Assembly (NCBI GenBank): GCA_001872995.1
Contig: MNXO01000050.1
Location: forward strand, 1 to 12,445
From: Bacteroidetes bacterium CG2_30_32_10
Lineage (GTDB): Bacteria > Bacteroidota > Bacteroidia > Bacteroidales > CG2-30-32-10
DNA: 12,445 bases
Reading direction: 5' to 3'
Shown: positions 5,556 through 12,445 of the stretch, piece after piece
Layout of the letters: each line of letters starts with the position of its first letter
Position numbering within the stretch: the stretch's first letter is position 1
The notes under the pieces: generated by a model
Told to the model about the DNA's origin: nothing
The model's input: the letters and a program-made list of their open reading frames with translations, nothing else
The model's database searches: none
Program-made: the position numbers and the translations under genes

Positions 5556-8500
5556 ATGAAATTTATCAATAATTTACTTTTTGCAATGTTGGGTGTTTGT
5601 TCTTGTTTTCCTATACAAGGACAAATACTATCTGCACCAAAAACAACCTACCTTGTAAATTGTCCGAAACCACAAACAATTGTAATTCCTTTGCAAGGGG
5701 AACATAGCAGAACTTATGTGAAACAAGGAGTCAATGGAACTTTTATTATTAATCTTAAACCACCCCTTGTTTTTCCGCTCCCTGTTGTAAGCAAAATTAT
5801 AAGCCCAGCATCACCAATAAAAACAGAAATAAGTGAAGTACTCGATCAATCTGCTGCTGGAATTGGTTTTTTTACCAATTACACCACAGACAATGGACTT
5901 GTGCTAGATGCTGTTTTCTGTTCTTTAATAGATCAATTTGGTAATCTTTGGTTTGGCACTGCTGGAGGCGGTGTATCTCGTTACGATGGAAAATCTTTTA
6001 CCAATTTCACAAAATCTCAAGGACTGGCAAGCAATGCTGTGTTTAGTATTGCTGAAGATAAAAACGGAAATATTTGGTTTGGTACCTTTGGAAATGGTGT
6101 TTCTTGTTATGATGGGAAATCTTTTATCAATTATAGCAAAGCACAAGGATTGGCTGATAACTATGTAAATTGTATTTTCCAAGATACAAAAGGAAATATT
6201 TGGCTTGGCACTGATGGAGGCGGTGTATCTTGCTTTGATGGGAAAACATTTATCAATTATAGCACCGCTCAGGGATTGGCTGATAAAAATGTTAGAAGTA
6301 TTGCCGAAGATAAAAATGGTAGCATTTGGTTTGGAACGCATAATGGTGGTGTTTCTCGCTACGATGGAAACATTATTAATAAAAAGTCAAATCAATCGCC
6401 CCCTTCCAAAATGTTTATCAATTATTCCGCTGCACAAGGATTAACCTATAAATCCGTTTTTAGTATTGTAGAAGATAACAATGGAAACCTTTGGTTTGGC
6501 ACATTTGGTGGAGGCATCTTTTGTTATGATGGAAAATCATTTACGCATTATTCAATGGCGCAAGGTTTGATTAGTGATTATGTAAGAACAATGCTCAAAG
6601 ATAATAAAGGAAACTTATGGGTCGGCACTCGCGATGGTGGTGTATCTTGTTTTAATATAGATGGCATTTACAATCCCACAGAAACAAAGAAAACAAAACC
6701 ATTTCCTTCTAAAATGTTTACCAATTACTCTATTACACAAGGATTGGCAAATAATAATGTGAGAAGTATTTTGCAAGACAAACAAGGTAATCTTTGGTTT
6801 AGCACTGGTGGTGGAGGCGTATCTCGCTATGATGGGAAATCATTTATCAATTATACCATTACCCAAGGCTTAGCTAATAATTATTTAAGAAGTATTGCTG
6901 AAGATAAAAATGGAAACTTATGGTTTGGTGCATGGAATGGAGGAGTTTCTTGTTTTGACAGAAAATCATTCACTACTTATAATATTAATCAAGGACTTGC
7001 AAATGAATATGTAAATAATATTCTAAAAGACCAAAAAGGAAACCTCTGGTTAGCTACAAATGGAGGAGGAATATCTTATTATGATGGGAAGTCCTTTACA
7101 AATTATACCACCTTACAAGGTCTTCCAAGCAATTATTTACGAACTATATTTGAAGATAATAAGGGAAATATTTGGATTGGTTCTGAAGACAAAGGCATTT
7201 CTTGTTTTGATGGAAAAAGTTTTATTAATTACTATACGGAGCAAGGATTAACAAAGAATACTATTACTTCAATTGCAGAAGATAAATATGGTTATTTGTG
7301 GTTTGGAACCGATGGAGGTGGATTATATTACTTTAATGGAAATCGTAAAGATAATTCTAATCAATTGCCCGAAAAGTATTTTACTAATTTTAATACATCA
7401 AATGGACTTACAAACAATGTTGTATATTGTATTACTGTAGATAAAACCGAAAATATTTGGATTGGAACGGCAGGAGGTGGCATTAGCCGTTTATTGGCTA
7501 AAGAGTTAGACAAGTTTTATGACAAAAAGAACAACAAATATAATGATTCTGAAATTGTTTTTAAGAACCTCTCTTCTAAATCAGGTTTGTCCAGCGATGT
7601 AATTGATGGAATCATTGAGGATAAAAAAGGGAACATAGTCATAGGAACCAATTTGGGCTTTACGGTGCTTACACCAACAGAAACCAGTAAAGGCGGAAAA
7701 ATTATTACCATCGGCGAAGACATTGCTTGGATATTTAGAATTTATAATTCTAAAACAGGTTATCCTGTAAAAGATATAAACGGAGGTTGCAATAACCATG
7801 GAGCAATGTTTTGCGATAGCAAAGGAATAATTTGGGCTGGCACAGGCTCAGACAAAACAGCACTTGTTCGCTTCGACCCCACTGAAATTTTTAAAAATAC
7901 GAAACCTCCTGCTTTGGTAATACAGAGTATAAAGATTAATAATGAAAATATTTCTTGGTATAACTTAAGCCGTGATAACCTGCAAAAAGATAGCCTTGCT
8001 CAACTTAATGAAGAAATCCTTATTTTTGGCAAACCCCTTTCCAATAAAGAACGCAATGACATGTATTCAAGATATGGAAATATAAAATTTGATAGCATCA
8101 CCAGGTTTTATCCAATCCCAAAAAACTTGGTGCTCCCTTCCAAAAACAACAACATTACTTTTGAATATGCAGCTATTGAACCTGCACGCCCTTTTATGAT
8201 AAAATATCAGTATATTTTAGAAGGATATGATAAAGAATGGAATCCGGTTACAAACAAAACATCTGCATCATTTGGTAATATATCTGGAGGCACCTATACC
8301 TTTAAGATTAAAGCATGTAGCCCAGATAATGTATGGAGTGAACCAATAACTTATACTTTCAGGGTGTTACCTCCATGGTATCTTAATTGGTGGATGTATC
8401 CTATCTATTTTGCTTTATTTATTCTTATGATTTGGAGCTTCACCAAAAGAAGAGAAATAAAACTTAATAAAGAAAAGAAAACCCTCGAACAACAAGTTAA

Positions 8501-9710
8501 GATACGTACAGCCCAATTGCAGCAAGCAAACGAAGAAATCAAACAAAACATTGCAATTGTAGAAAAAACTGCAAAAATTAAACAACAATTTCTTGCAAAT
8601 ATGAGTCACGAAATTAGAACTCCAATGAACGTTATCATGGGAATGTTAAATATAGTCAATGAAACAAAACTTGACAAAACCCAAATTGATTATATACAAA
8701 CCATTCAAACGGCATCTGAAAATTTACTCAATATTATTAACGATATTCTCGATTTAAATAAAATTGAAGCTGGCAAAATGGAATTAAAACTCAGCACTTT
8801 TGATATTTATGAAACCGCTAAAAAAATTAAAAAATTATTTGAAGAAACTGCCAAAAGCAAAGGAATTGATTTTAATGTAATTGTTTCAAGCGAAAACATT
8901 CAATTTATTAAAGCTGATAAAAATAGAATTATTCAAATAGTAAGCAATTTAATTTCAAATGCTTTTAAGTTTACCAATAGCGGAAATATTAGCGTTAATT
9001 TTTCTATTGTTAACCAAAACAAAGGAAAGGCAGTGTTTATTATAGAAGTTATTGATACAGGAATTGGCATTAAAGAAGAAGATCAAAAAAGATTGTTTAC
9101 TAAATTTAGCCAATTAGACAATACTTTAACCAGAAGCTACGAAGGCACTGGCTTGGGTTTAGCTATATCAAAAGAATTTGCAGAACTAATGGGTGGCAAA
9201 ATTGGAGTTAAAAGCGAATTCAAAAAAGGAAGCACTTTTTGGTTTACGTTTACTGCTACTATTTCTGATAAAAATGATTATACTCCTGACAAAACATTAA
9301 TACAGAAATTTAAAGACTTGCATTTCAATGTATCAGTCCTTTTAGTAGAAGATAAATTTGTAAATCAAAAAGTAGAAACCCTTATACTCGAAAACATTGG
9401 TTGTAAAGTAGCCGTTGCAAATAATGGTAAAGAAGCGGTTGACCTGATTTCTGAAGGAAATAAATATGATATTGTTTTTATGGATATTCAAATGCCAATT
9501 ATGGATGGAGTGGAAGCAGTGAGTATATTGCGAAAAAATTACAAAATGCTTCCCCCTATTATTGGTTTAAGTGCCAATGCACTGGAAGGAGATGCCGAAA
9601 GATATATCAGTTTAGGGATGGACGATTACGTTTCCAAGCCATTTACAAACGAACAAATTAAAGAAAAATTGTTTAAATGGATTCATTTTAGTGAAAACGA
9701 AAATATATAA
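5556..9710 (+). CDS. Hybrid two-component sensor histidine kinase/receiver with 14-blade Reg_prop sensor
   Basis: Seen, in order (1384 residues): signal sequence or N-terminal anchor (1-23); Pro-rich linker (about 24-95); 14 Reg_prop beta-propeller repeats (126 to about 776); a Y_Y_Y immunoglobulin-like domain (about 860-938, FEYAAIEPARPF, YQYILEGYDKEW); one membrane helix (about 941-962); a coiled coil (963-1010); HisKA with the phospho-accepting H1018 in NMSHEIRTPMN; HATPase_c with N1131/N1135 in NLISNAFKFT, DTGIGI (1167-1172) and GTGLGLAIS (1197-1205); and a receiver with acidic pocket E1265/D1266, phospho-acceptor D1310 in FMDIQMPIMDG, S1339 and K1361. All catalytic residues are intact. 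Family knowledge: Bacteroidota hybrid two-component systems of this build sense a ligand, often a glycan, in the periplasm; 14 blades fit the known pair of seven-bladed propellers. Unlike classic HTCS proteins, it ends after the receiver with no AraC-type DNA-binding domain, so output needs another protein. No susC/D, response regulator or Hpt gene is adjacent. The ATG at 5556 directly precedes the signal sequence. Confidence 0.93.
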   Translation: MKFINNLLFAMLGVCSCFPIQGQILSAPKTTYLVNCPKPQTIVIPLQGEHSRTYVKQGVNGTFIINLKPPLVFPLPVVSKIISPASPIKTEISEVLDQSAAGIGFFTNYTTDNGLVLDAVFCSLIDQFGNLWFGTAGGGVSRYDGKSFTNFTKSQGLASNAVFSIAEDKNGNIWFGTFGNGVSCYDGKSFINYSKAQGLADNYVNCIFQDTKGNIWLGTDGGGVSCFDGKTFINYSTAQGLADKNVRSIAEDKNGSIWFGTHNGGVSRYDGNIINKKSNQSPPSKMFINYSAAQGLTYKSVFSIVEDNNGNLWFGTFGGGIFCYDGKSFTHYSMAQGLISDYVRTMLKDNKGNLWVGTRDGGVSCFNIDGIYNPTETKKTKPFPSKMFTNYSITQGLANNNVRSILQDKQGNLWFSTGGGGVSRYDGKSFINYTITQGLANNYLRSIAEDKNGNLWFGAWNGGVSCFDRKSFTTYNINQGLANEYVNNILKDQKGNLWLATNGGGISYYDGKSFTNYTTLQGLPSNYLRTIFEDNKGNIWIGSEDKGISCFDGKSFINYYTEQGLTKNTITSIAEDKYGYLWFGTDGGGLYYFNGNRKDNSNQLPEKYFTNFNTSNGLTNNVVYCITVDKTENIWIGTAGGGISRLLAKELDKFYDKKNNKYNDSEIVFKNLSSKSGLSSDVIDGIIEDKKGNIVIGTNLGFTVLTPTETSKGGKIITIGEDIAWIFRIYNSKTGYPVKDINGGCNNHGAMFCDSKGIIWAGTGSDKTALVRFDPTEIFKNTKPPALVIQSIKINNENISWYNLSRDNLQKDSLAQLNEEILIFGKPLSNKERNDMYSRYGNIKFDSITRFYPIPKNLVLPSKNNNITFEYAAIEPARPFMIKYQYILEGYDKEWNPVTNKTSASFGNISGGTYTFKIKACSPDNVWSEPITYTFRVLPPWYLNWWMYPIYFALFILMIWSFTKRREIKLNKEKKTLEQQVKIRTAQLQQANEEIKQNIAIVEKTAKIKQQFLANMSHEIRTPMNVIMGMLNIVNETKLDKTQIDYIQTIQTASENLLNIINDILDLNKIEAGKMELKLSTFDIYETAKKIKKLFEETAKSKGIDFNVIVSSENIQFIKADKNRIIQIVSNLISNAFKFTNSGNISVNFSIVNQNKGKAVFIIEVIDTGIGIKEEDQKRLFTKFSQLDNTLTRSYEGTGLGLAISKEFAELMGGKIGVKSEFKKGSTFWFTFTATISDKNDYTPDKTLIQKFKDLHFNVSVLLVEDKFVNQKVETLILENIGCKVAVANNGKEAVDLISEGNKYDIVFMDIQMPIMDGVEAVSILRKNYKMLPPIIGLSANALEGDAERYISLGMDDYVSKPFTNEQIKEKLFKWIHFSENENI
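5931..7883 (+). repeat. Tandem coding repeats (14 Reg_prop blades, basic period 126 bp)
   Basis: Repeats start at residues 126, 168, 210, 252, 307, 349, 408, 450, 492, 534, 576, 629, 689 and 754 of the kinase. Eight of the first ten units are exactly 42 residues (126 bp). Each runs D-x-x-G-N-(L/I)-W-(F/I/L/V)-G-T-x-x-G-G-(V/I)-S, then (R/C)-(Y/F)-D-G-K-S-F-x-N-Y-x-x-x-Q-G-L. Units 4, 6, 11 and 12 carry insertions of 11-18 residues after the DG turn, and units 13-14 are divergent. Bases are also similar between units (for example gatgggaaatcttttatcaa near 6111 recurs with few changes near 6831), indicating duplication within the gene. Confidence 0.93.
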
Positions 9711-9727
9711 TTTCTAAATCGCTTTTG

Positions 9728-9750
9728 AATTGAAGACTAAGCAATTTTTT
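9728..9750 (+). terminator. Weak terminator candidate after the kinase gene
   Basis: AATTG (9728-9732) and CAATT (9742-9746) can form a 5-bp stem with a 9-base loop, followed by TTTT (9747-9750). It lies 18 bases after the kinase stop codon. The stem is short and AT-rich, so the call rests mainly on position. Confidence 0.25.
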
Positions 9751-9831
9751 AAAACTATTATTATACGGTTCTTGCATTTAAAAAAAAATTCATATTTGCA
9801 ATACTTTCACTTTAAAAATAAATCTAATTTG

Positions 9832-9918
9832 CGGAGAGAGGGGGATTCGAACCCCCGGTTCCGTAAACGGAACAACGGTTTTCGAGACCGCCGCATTCGA
9901 CCACTCTGCCATCTCTCC
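9832..9918 (-). tRNA. tRNA-Ser (anticodon CGA)
   Basis: Read on the minus strand from 9918, an 87-base cloverleaf forms. It has a 7-bp acceptor stem (GGAGAGA/TCTCTCC), a D-stem GCA/TGC with the GTGG D-loop, an anticodon stem with loop CTCGAAA (anticodon CGA, plus-strand 9882-9884, decoding UCG), and the long class II variable arm TTCCG-TTTA-CGGAA. The T arm is GGGGG-TTCGAAT-CCCCC and the discriminator base is G. The long variable arm and G discriminator agree with serine identity. CCA is not encoded (CAA follows), so it must be added after transcription. Confidence 0.96.
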
Positions 9919-9931
9919 TTTTATAAGTAGG

Positions 9932-9939
9932 CAAATGTA
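9932..9939 (-). promoter_or_regulatory. Putative -7 box for tRNA-Ser (TACATTTG)
   Basis: On the minus strand TACATTTG matches the TAnnTTTG consensus and ends 13 bases before the first base of the tRNA, the right distance for a start just upstream of the mature 5' end. No clear TTTG -33 element is seen 19 bases further upstream. Confidence 0.5.
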
Positions 9940-9978
9940 AACAATTTCAATACACCCTTAGTAAAAACGAAAAAATAT

Positions 9979-11541
9979 TTAATCAACAATCATCATTTTC
10001 TTTTTGATTACCTTATCGGGTATGATGAGCGAAAAGTAATAAACTCCAGATGTTAAATGATATTGTTTTGAATTGAATGGTACCACATATTTTTCCTGAG
10101 ATTGAGTTTGGTTGTCAATCAACGTAACAATTTCTCTACCAAACATATCATATACCTTAAGACTTACCTTGCAGGTTTGATGCAATTTATAGCTAAAATA
10201 GGTTTCTTGCGAAAATGGATTTGGATAATTTTGGTCAAGCGATGCAAAAGGAGTCGTAATTTCTTTTGGAATGCTTGTTATTTGAGAAGTATCAACCAAA
10301 GCAGTCCAAATGCTGAGAGAACCTCCCACCAATCTTGTCCATATAGGTCTAACAATGCCATTATGAGCAGTAACATTGTTATAATCGCCAAAGAACACTC
10401 CAGCATTAGGTAAAAAAGGAGATTCACTTACCTTAAAATTAGTAAACGTATTTCCTCCATCTTTAGAAATTGCCATATACACATCAGTATTGTTGTTGGT
10501 GTAATTTCTTCTATCATAAAAAACAAAATACAGATAGCCGGTAGTTTGGTCAATGGTCATCCAGGTAAAGAACTGTTGTTTACCTGCTGGATCATCGTTC
10601 ACTCTTGTTAATATTCCCCAAGTTTCTCCTCCATTGGTAGATTTTTTTAGCCAAACATCGGTATCGGTAGTTCCATTTCTTTGGTCTGTCCAATTAATGT
10701 AAATGGTTCCTCTATATGGTCCATTACTTGTGTCGCAAGCAATAATCGGTAATCCATTGCAACGACTGATGCCAGGTATATCATAATCCCAACCACCAGG
10801 AAAATCAGAAACAACAATTTCGTTGGTAAGCCAAGTATTGCCTTGATTGGTAGATTTGTTAAAAGTTAAGCCCGAAGGACCCGCCCAAGCATCATACACC
10901 TCCCCATTTGGACCAATAGCAGGCACTGCGCCTTCCACCGTGTTGTCGCTATCGACACAATCTCCCGAAACTTTATTTATTTTCTTTGTTGCAGTCCAGT
11001 TTTGTCCTCCATCGGTTGATTTAGAAAATAGTATTCTCGAACTATCCAAAGGATTTGAAGTTCCATAAGCATCAAATTCGGTCCAGGTAACATAAATATT
11101 GTTGTTGTTTCTATCAATTACGGGCCAATGTTTGTCTTGTGCTTTGTTTCCATTCAATCCCATAAAAGTTCCATCGTTCCAACTAAGTCCATTATTGGTG
11201 GTTTTTTGGCATACAATACGGTCTATCCAATTTCCTATTGGAGGATTAGAAAGGTGAAAGAAATAAAAATCTCCATATTTATCGCAAGCAATAGCTGGAT
11301 CGCCCCAAACACCATAATTTGTAGAAGTTAGCGTACCTCTTTGCCAAGTAGTTCCAGCATTAGTTGAATAATAATAACTCTCTATATTAGCACCAGCAAC
11401 CAAGTTATTGGTATTGTTGGGATCTATACAAATAGTTACTTCCTCAGGCGTGTTTTGATTGCTAATCATCACATTGGTGTGCTGAGCGTTTGCTATATTC
11501 ACGAATAATAACAAAAAAGGCATATATTTTATTTTGTTCAT
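9979..11541 (-). CDS. T9SS-exported Asp-box (BNR/sialidase-fold) beta-propeller protein
   Basis: Seen: 520 residues. A signal peptide (1-19, MNKIKYMPFL to ANA, before QHTN) is followed by six Asp-box motifs: STNAGTTW (59-66), TTNNGLSW (114-121), STDGGQNW (175-182), STNQGNTW (230-237), STNGGETW (301-308) and SKDGGNTF (359-366). The C-terminus (about 434-520) is a type A T9SS sorting domain: LDQNYPNPFS, LKVYDMFGREI, LTSGVYYFSL and a basic KKKMMIVD tail. Family knowledge: Asp boxes mark sialidase-type propeller blades; the sorting domain sends the protein through the outer membrane and is removed when cargo is anchored to the surface. Inferred: a secreted or surface six-bladed propeller. I see no arginine triad or other proof of sialidase activity, so binding or unknown hydrolase functions are equally likely. 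Its ATG lies 60 bases after the stop of trmN6 on the same strand, so read-through is possible. Confidence 0.88.
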   Translation of the reverse strand: MNKIKYMPFLLLFVNIANAQHTNVMISNQNTPEEVTICIDPNNTNNLVAGANIESYYYSTNAGTTWQRGTLTSTNYGVWGDPAIACDKYGDFYFFHLSNPPIGNWIDRIVCQKTTNNGLSWNDGTFMGLNGNKAQDKHWPVIDRNNNNIYVTWTEFDAYGTSNPLDSSRILFSKSTDGGQNWTATKKINKVSGDCVDSDNTVEGAVPAIGPNGEVYDAWAGPSGLTFNKSTNQGNTWLTNEIVVSDFPGGWDYDIPGISRCNGLPIIACDTSNGPYRGTIYINWTDQRNGTTDTDVWLKKSTNGGETWGILTRVNDDPAGKQQFFTWMTIDQTTGYLYFVFYDRRNYTNNNTDVYMAISKDGGNTFTNFKVSESPFLPNAGVFFGDYNNVTAHNGIVRPIWTRLVGGSLSIWTALVDTSQITSIPKEITTPFASLDQNYPNPFSQETYFSYKLHQTCKVSLKVYDMFGREIVTLIDNQTQSQEKYVVPFNSKQYHLTSGVYYFSLIIPDKVIKKKMMIVD

Positions 11542-11570
11542 CTTGTTTTTTTTGAAGTAAAATTAATAAA

Positions 11571-11588
11571 TTCTTTTATAAAAAAGAA
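11571..11588 (-). terminator. Weak hairpin between trmN6 and the propeller gene
   Basis: On the minus strand TTCTTTT and AAAAGAA form a perfect 7-bp stem with a 4-base loop (TTAT), followed by a T-rich stretch (TTTATTAATTTTA). It starts 14 bases after the trmN6 stop. The stem has only one G-C pair, so it would be a weak terminator at best. Confidence 0.3.
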
Positions 11589-11601
11589 AATTGAATATTT
11601 A

Positions 11602-12312
11602 TTAAAAAGCAAGGTAATAGTCTTTAGTTAGTTCTTTATAAGCATCGGTATAATGGTGTCTTTGGGCTTCTTCAATCACCAATTTATTTTCCATTAAATT
11701 TTTATTATTAAAAGAATATTCCATCAGCAAACGATGCGAACTTTTGTTTTCCTTTGGTTGAACATAAGTTGTTTTATTGCAATATAGAAGGTGGTTTGCT
11801 GCTTTGTTTTTAAACAGTATTGCTTCATTATAGGGAAGAATCAAACAAAATCGCCCATCCTTTGCTAAAAAATGGATAACTGAACTTATCAAATCTTCTT
11901 GCGAAAGCAAGTCGGTATGTCTAGCTATTTGCCTGTTTGCATCGGGTGCTTTAAAAGAATTGATAAAAAAAGGAGGATTGCTTACAATTAAATCATATTT
12001 TGAATTTGAGGATAAACAATAATCTTGAATAGAGCAATGATGCACTTTCATCCGTGATTGCCATGGAGCGTTTTCGATGTTTATTCTTGCCTGAATATAA
12101 GCGTCTTCGTCAATTTCCACAGCATCAATCAAAGCCTTTGATTTTTGAGCAAGCATAAGCGCAATAATGCCCGTTCCTGTTCCAATATCGAGTATCGTTT
12201 TAGCATTATTAACGTTAATCCAAGCCCCTAACAAAACTGCATCAACGCCTACTTTCATTGCACACAGAGAATCATCAATACTAAATTGTTTGAAACGAAA
12301 AGGGGTTGACAT
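11602..12312 (-). CDS. trmN6: tRNA1(Val) (adenine-37-N6)-methyltransferase TrmN6
   Basis: Seen: from the ATG at 12312 the protein has 236 residues and starts MSTPFRFKQFSIDDSLCAMKVGVDAVLLGAW (split here by eye at FRFKQF / CAMKVG / DAVLLGAW), the hallmark N-terminus of the YfiC/TrmN6 family. It is a Rossmann methyltransferase: DIGTGTG (42-48) binds S-adenosylmethionine, VEID is the acidic loop after strand 2, and SNPPFF with NPPF at 112-115 is the N6-adenine methylation motif. Family knowledge: the E. coli enzyme (245 residues) methylates A37 of tRNA1-Val next to the anticodon, in the cytoplasm. Start choice: the frame stays open upstream to a TTG at 12333, adding MLFKKIF, but that codon falls inside the likely -7 promoter box, and homologues begin near the chosen ATG. 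Its neighbours are not tRNA-modification genes. Confidence 0.9.
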   Translation of the reverse strand: MSTPFRFKQFSIDDSLCAMKVGVDAVLLGAWINVNNAKTILDIGTGTGIIALMLAQKSKALIDAVEIDEDAYIQARINIENAPWQSRMKVHHCSIQDYCLSSNSKYDLIVSNPPFFINSFKAPDANRQIARHTDLLSQEDLISSVIHFLAKDGRFCLILPYNEAILFKNKAANHLLYCNKTTYVQPKENKSSHRLLMEYSFNNKNLMENKLVIEEAQRHHYTDAYKELTKDYYLAF

Positions 12313-12330
12313 AAATATTTTTTTAAAAAG

Positions 12331-12338
12331 CAAACTTA
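12331..12338 (-). promoter_or_regulatory. Putative -7 box for trmN6 (TAAGTTTG)
   Basis: On the minus strand TAAGTTTG matches TAnnTTTG. It ends 18 bases before the ATG at 12312 and so supports that start over the upstream TTG. The -33 position, 19 bases further upstream, reads TTAC, a poor match to TTTG. Confidence 0.5.
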
Positions 12339-12445
12339 AATAAATTAGTTAAATTTAGTAAATAATATGTTAAAAAAAATTTAAACAAATTCATATATGA
12401 TTGGATTTCAAAACATAAAACAATTTTAAATAAATCAATACTATT

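Noticed and set aside
5925..6341. 138-codon minus-strand frame within the kinase gene
   Set aside because: It is opposite the 126-bp coding repeats and shows the same periodicity, so it is a by-product of the repeat rather than a gene.
5931..7883. Regular tandem repeats considered as CRISPR or satellite
   Set aside because: The period is an exact multiple of three inside an intact reading frame encoding Reg_prop blades.
9730..9930. 66-codon plus-strand frame containing REGDSNPR
   Set aside because: It is the translation of the antisense of tRNA-Ser; the GDSNPR string is the familiar artefact of reading across a class II tRNA T arm.
9979..11541. Calling the Asp-box protein a sialidase
   Set aside because: Asp boxes occur in many propellers, and no catalytic arginine triad, Tyr/Glu pair or FRIP-like motif could be identified.
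12312..12333. Longer TrmN6 start (MLFKKIF extension from TTG)
   Set aside because: The TTG lies within the likely -7 promoter box, and family members start near MSTPFRF.

Overview
The window is a low-GC chromosomal stretch from a member of the Bacteroidota. Four observations support this: a type IX secretion (T9SS) type A C-terminal sorting domain on the secreted protein at 9979-11541; a Reg_prop/Y_Y_Y hybrid sensor kinase; upstream boxes of the Bacteroidota TAnnTTTG type; and A/T-rich, Shine-Dalgarno-less translation starts. The genus cannot be fixed from the sequence. Base and codon use look uniform across the genes, and no integrase, transposase, CRISPR array or phage gene was found, so this reads as ordinary chromosome rather than an island.

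Layout, left to right. 4-1767 (+) encodes a TMTC-like multipass GT-C glycosyltransferase with a C-terminal TPR domain. 1848-3044 (+) encodes a YgeY-type M20 metallohydrolase. It is followed after 28 bp by a small Cys-rich DUF3795 protein (3073-3411 +) whose only family-consistent start is ATT. A gene-poor gap (3412-4045) precedes a secreted stand-alone TonB-C-like protein (4046-4384 +) that ends in a clear intrinsic terminator. Next is a secreted two-module protein of unknown function (4541-5176 +). The largest gene (5556-9710 +) encodes a 1384-residue hybrid histidine kinase with 14 propeller repeats outside the cell and kinase plus receiver domains inside. Beyond it the minus strand carries tRNA-Ser(CGA) (9832-9918), a T9SS-exported Asp-box/BNR beta-propeller protein (9979-11541) and the tRNA methyltransferase TrmN6 (11602-12312).

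The genes do not form one obvious pathway. The plus-strand block ends at the kinase, and the minus-strand block runs toward it with the tRNA between. Most genes look monocistronic; the likely exception is ygeY with the DUF3795 gene. No clearly new multi-gene system is visible. The points most worth a second look are the apparent ATT start of the DUF3795 gene, the regular 126-bp repeat array of a kinase that lacks any DNA-binding output domain and any adjacent target operon, and the unexplained two-module secreted protein at 4541-5176.
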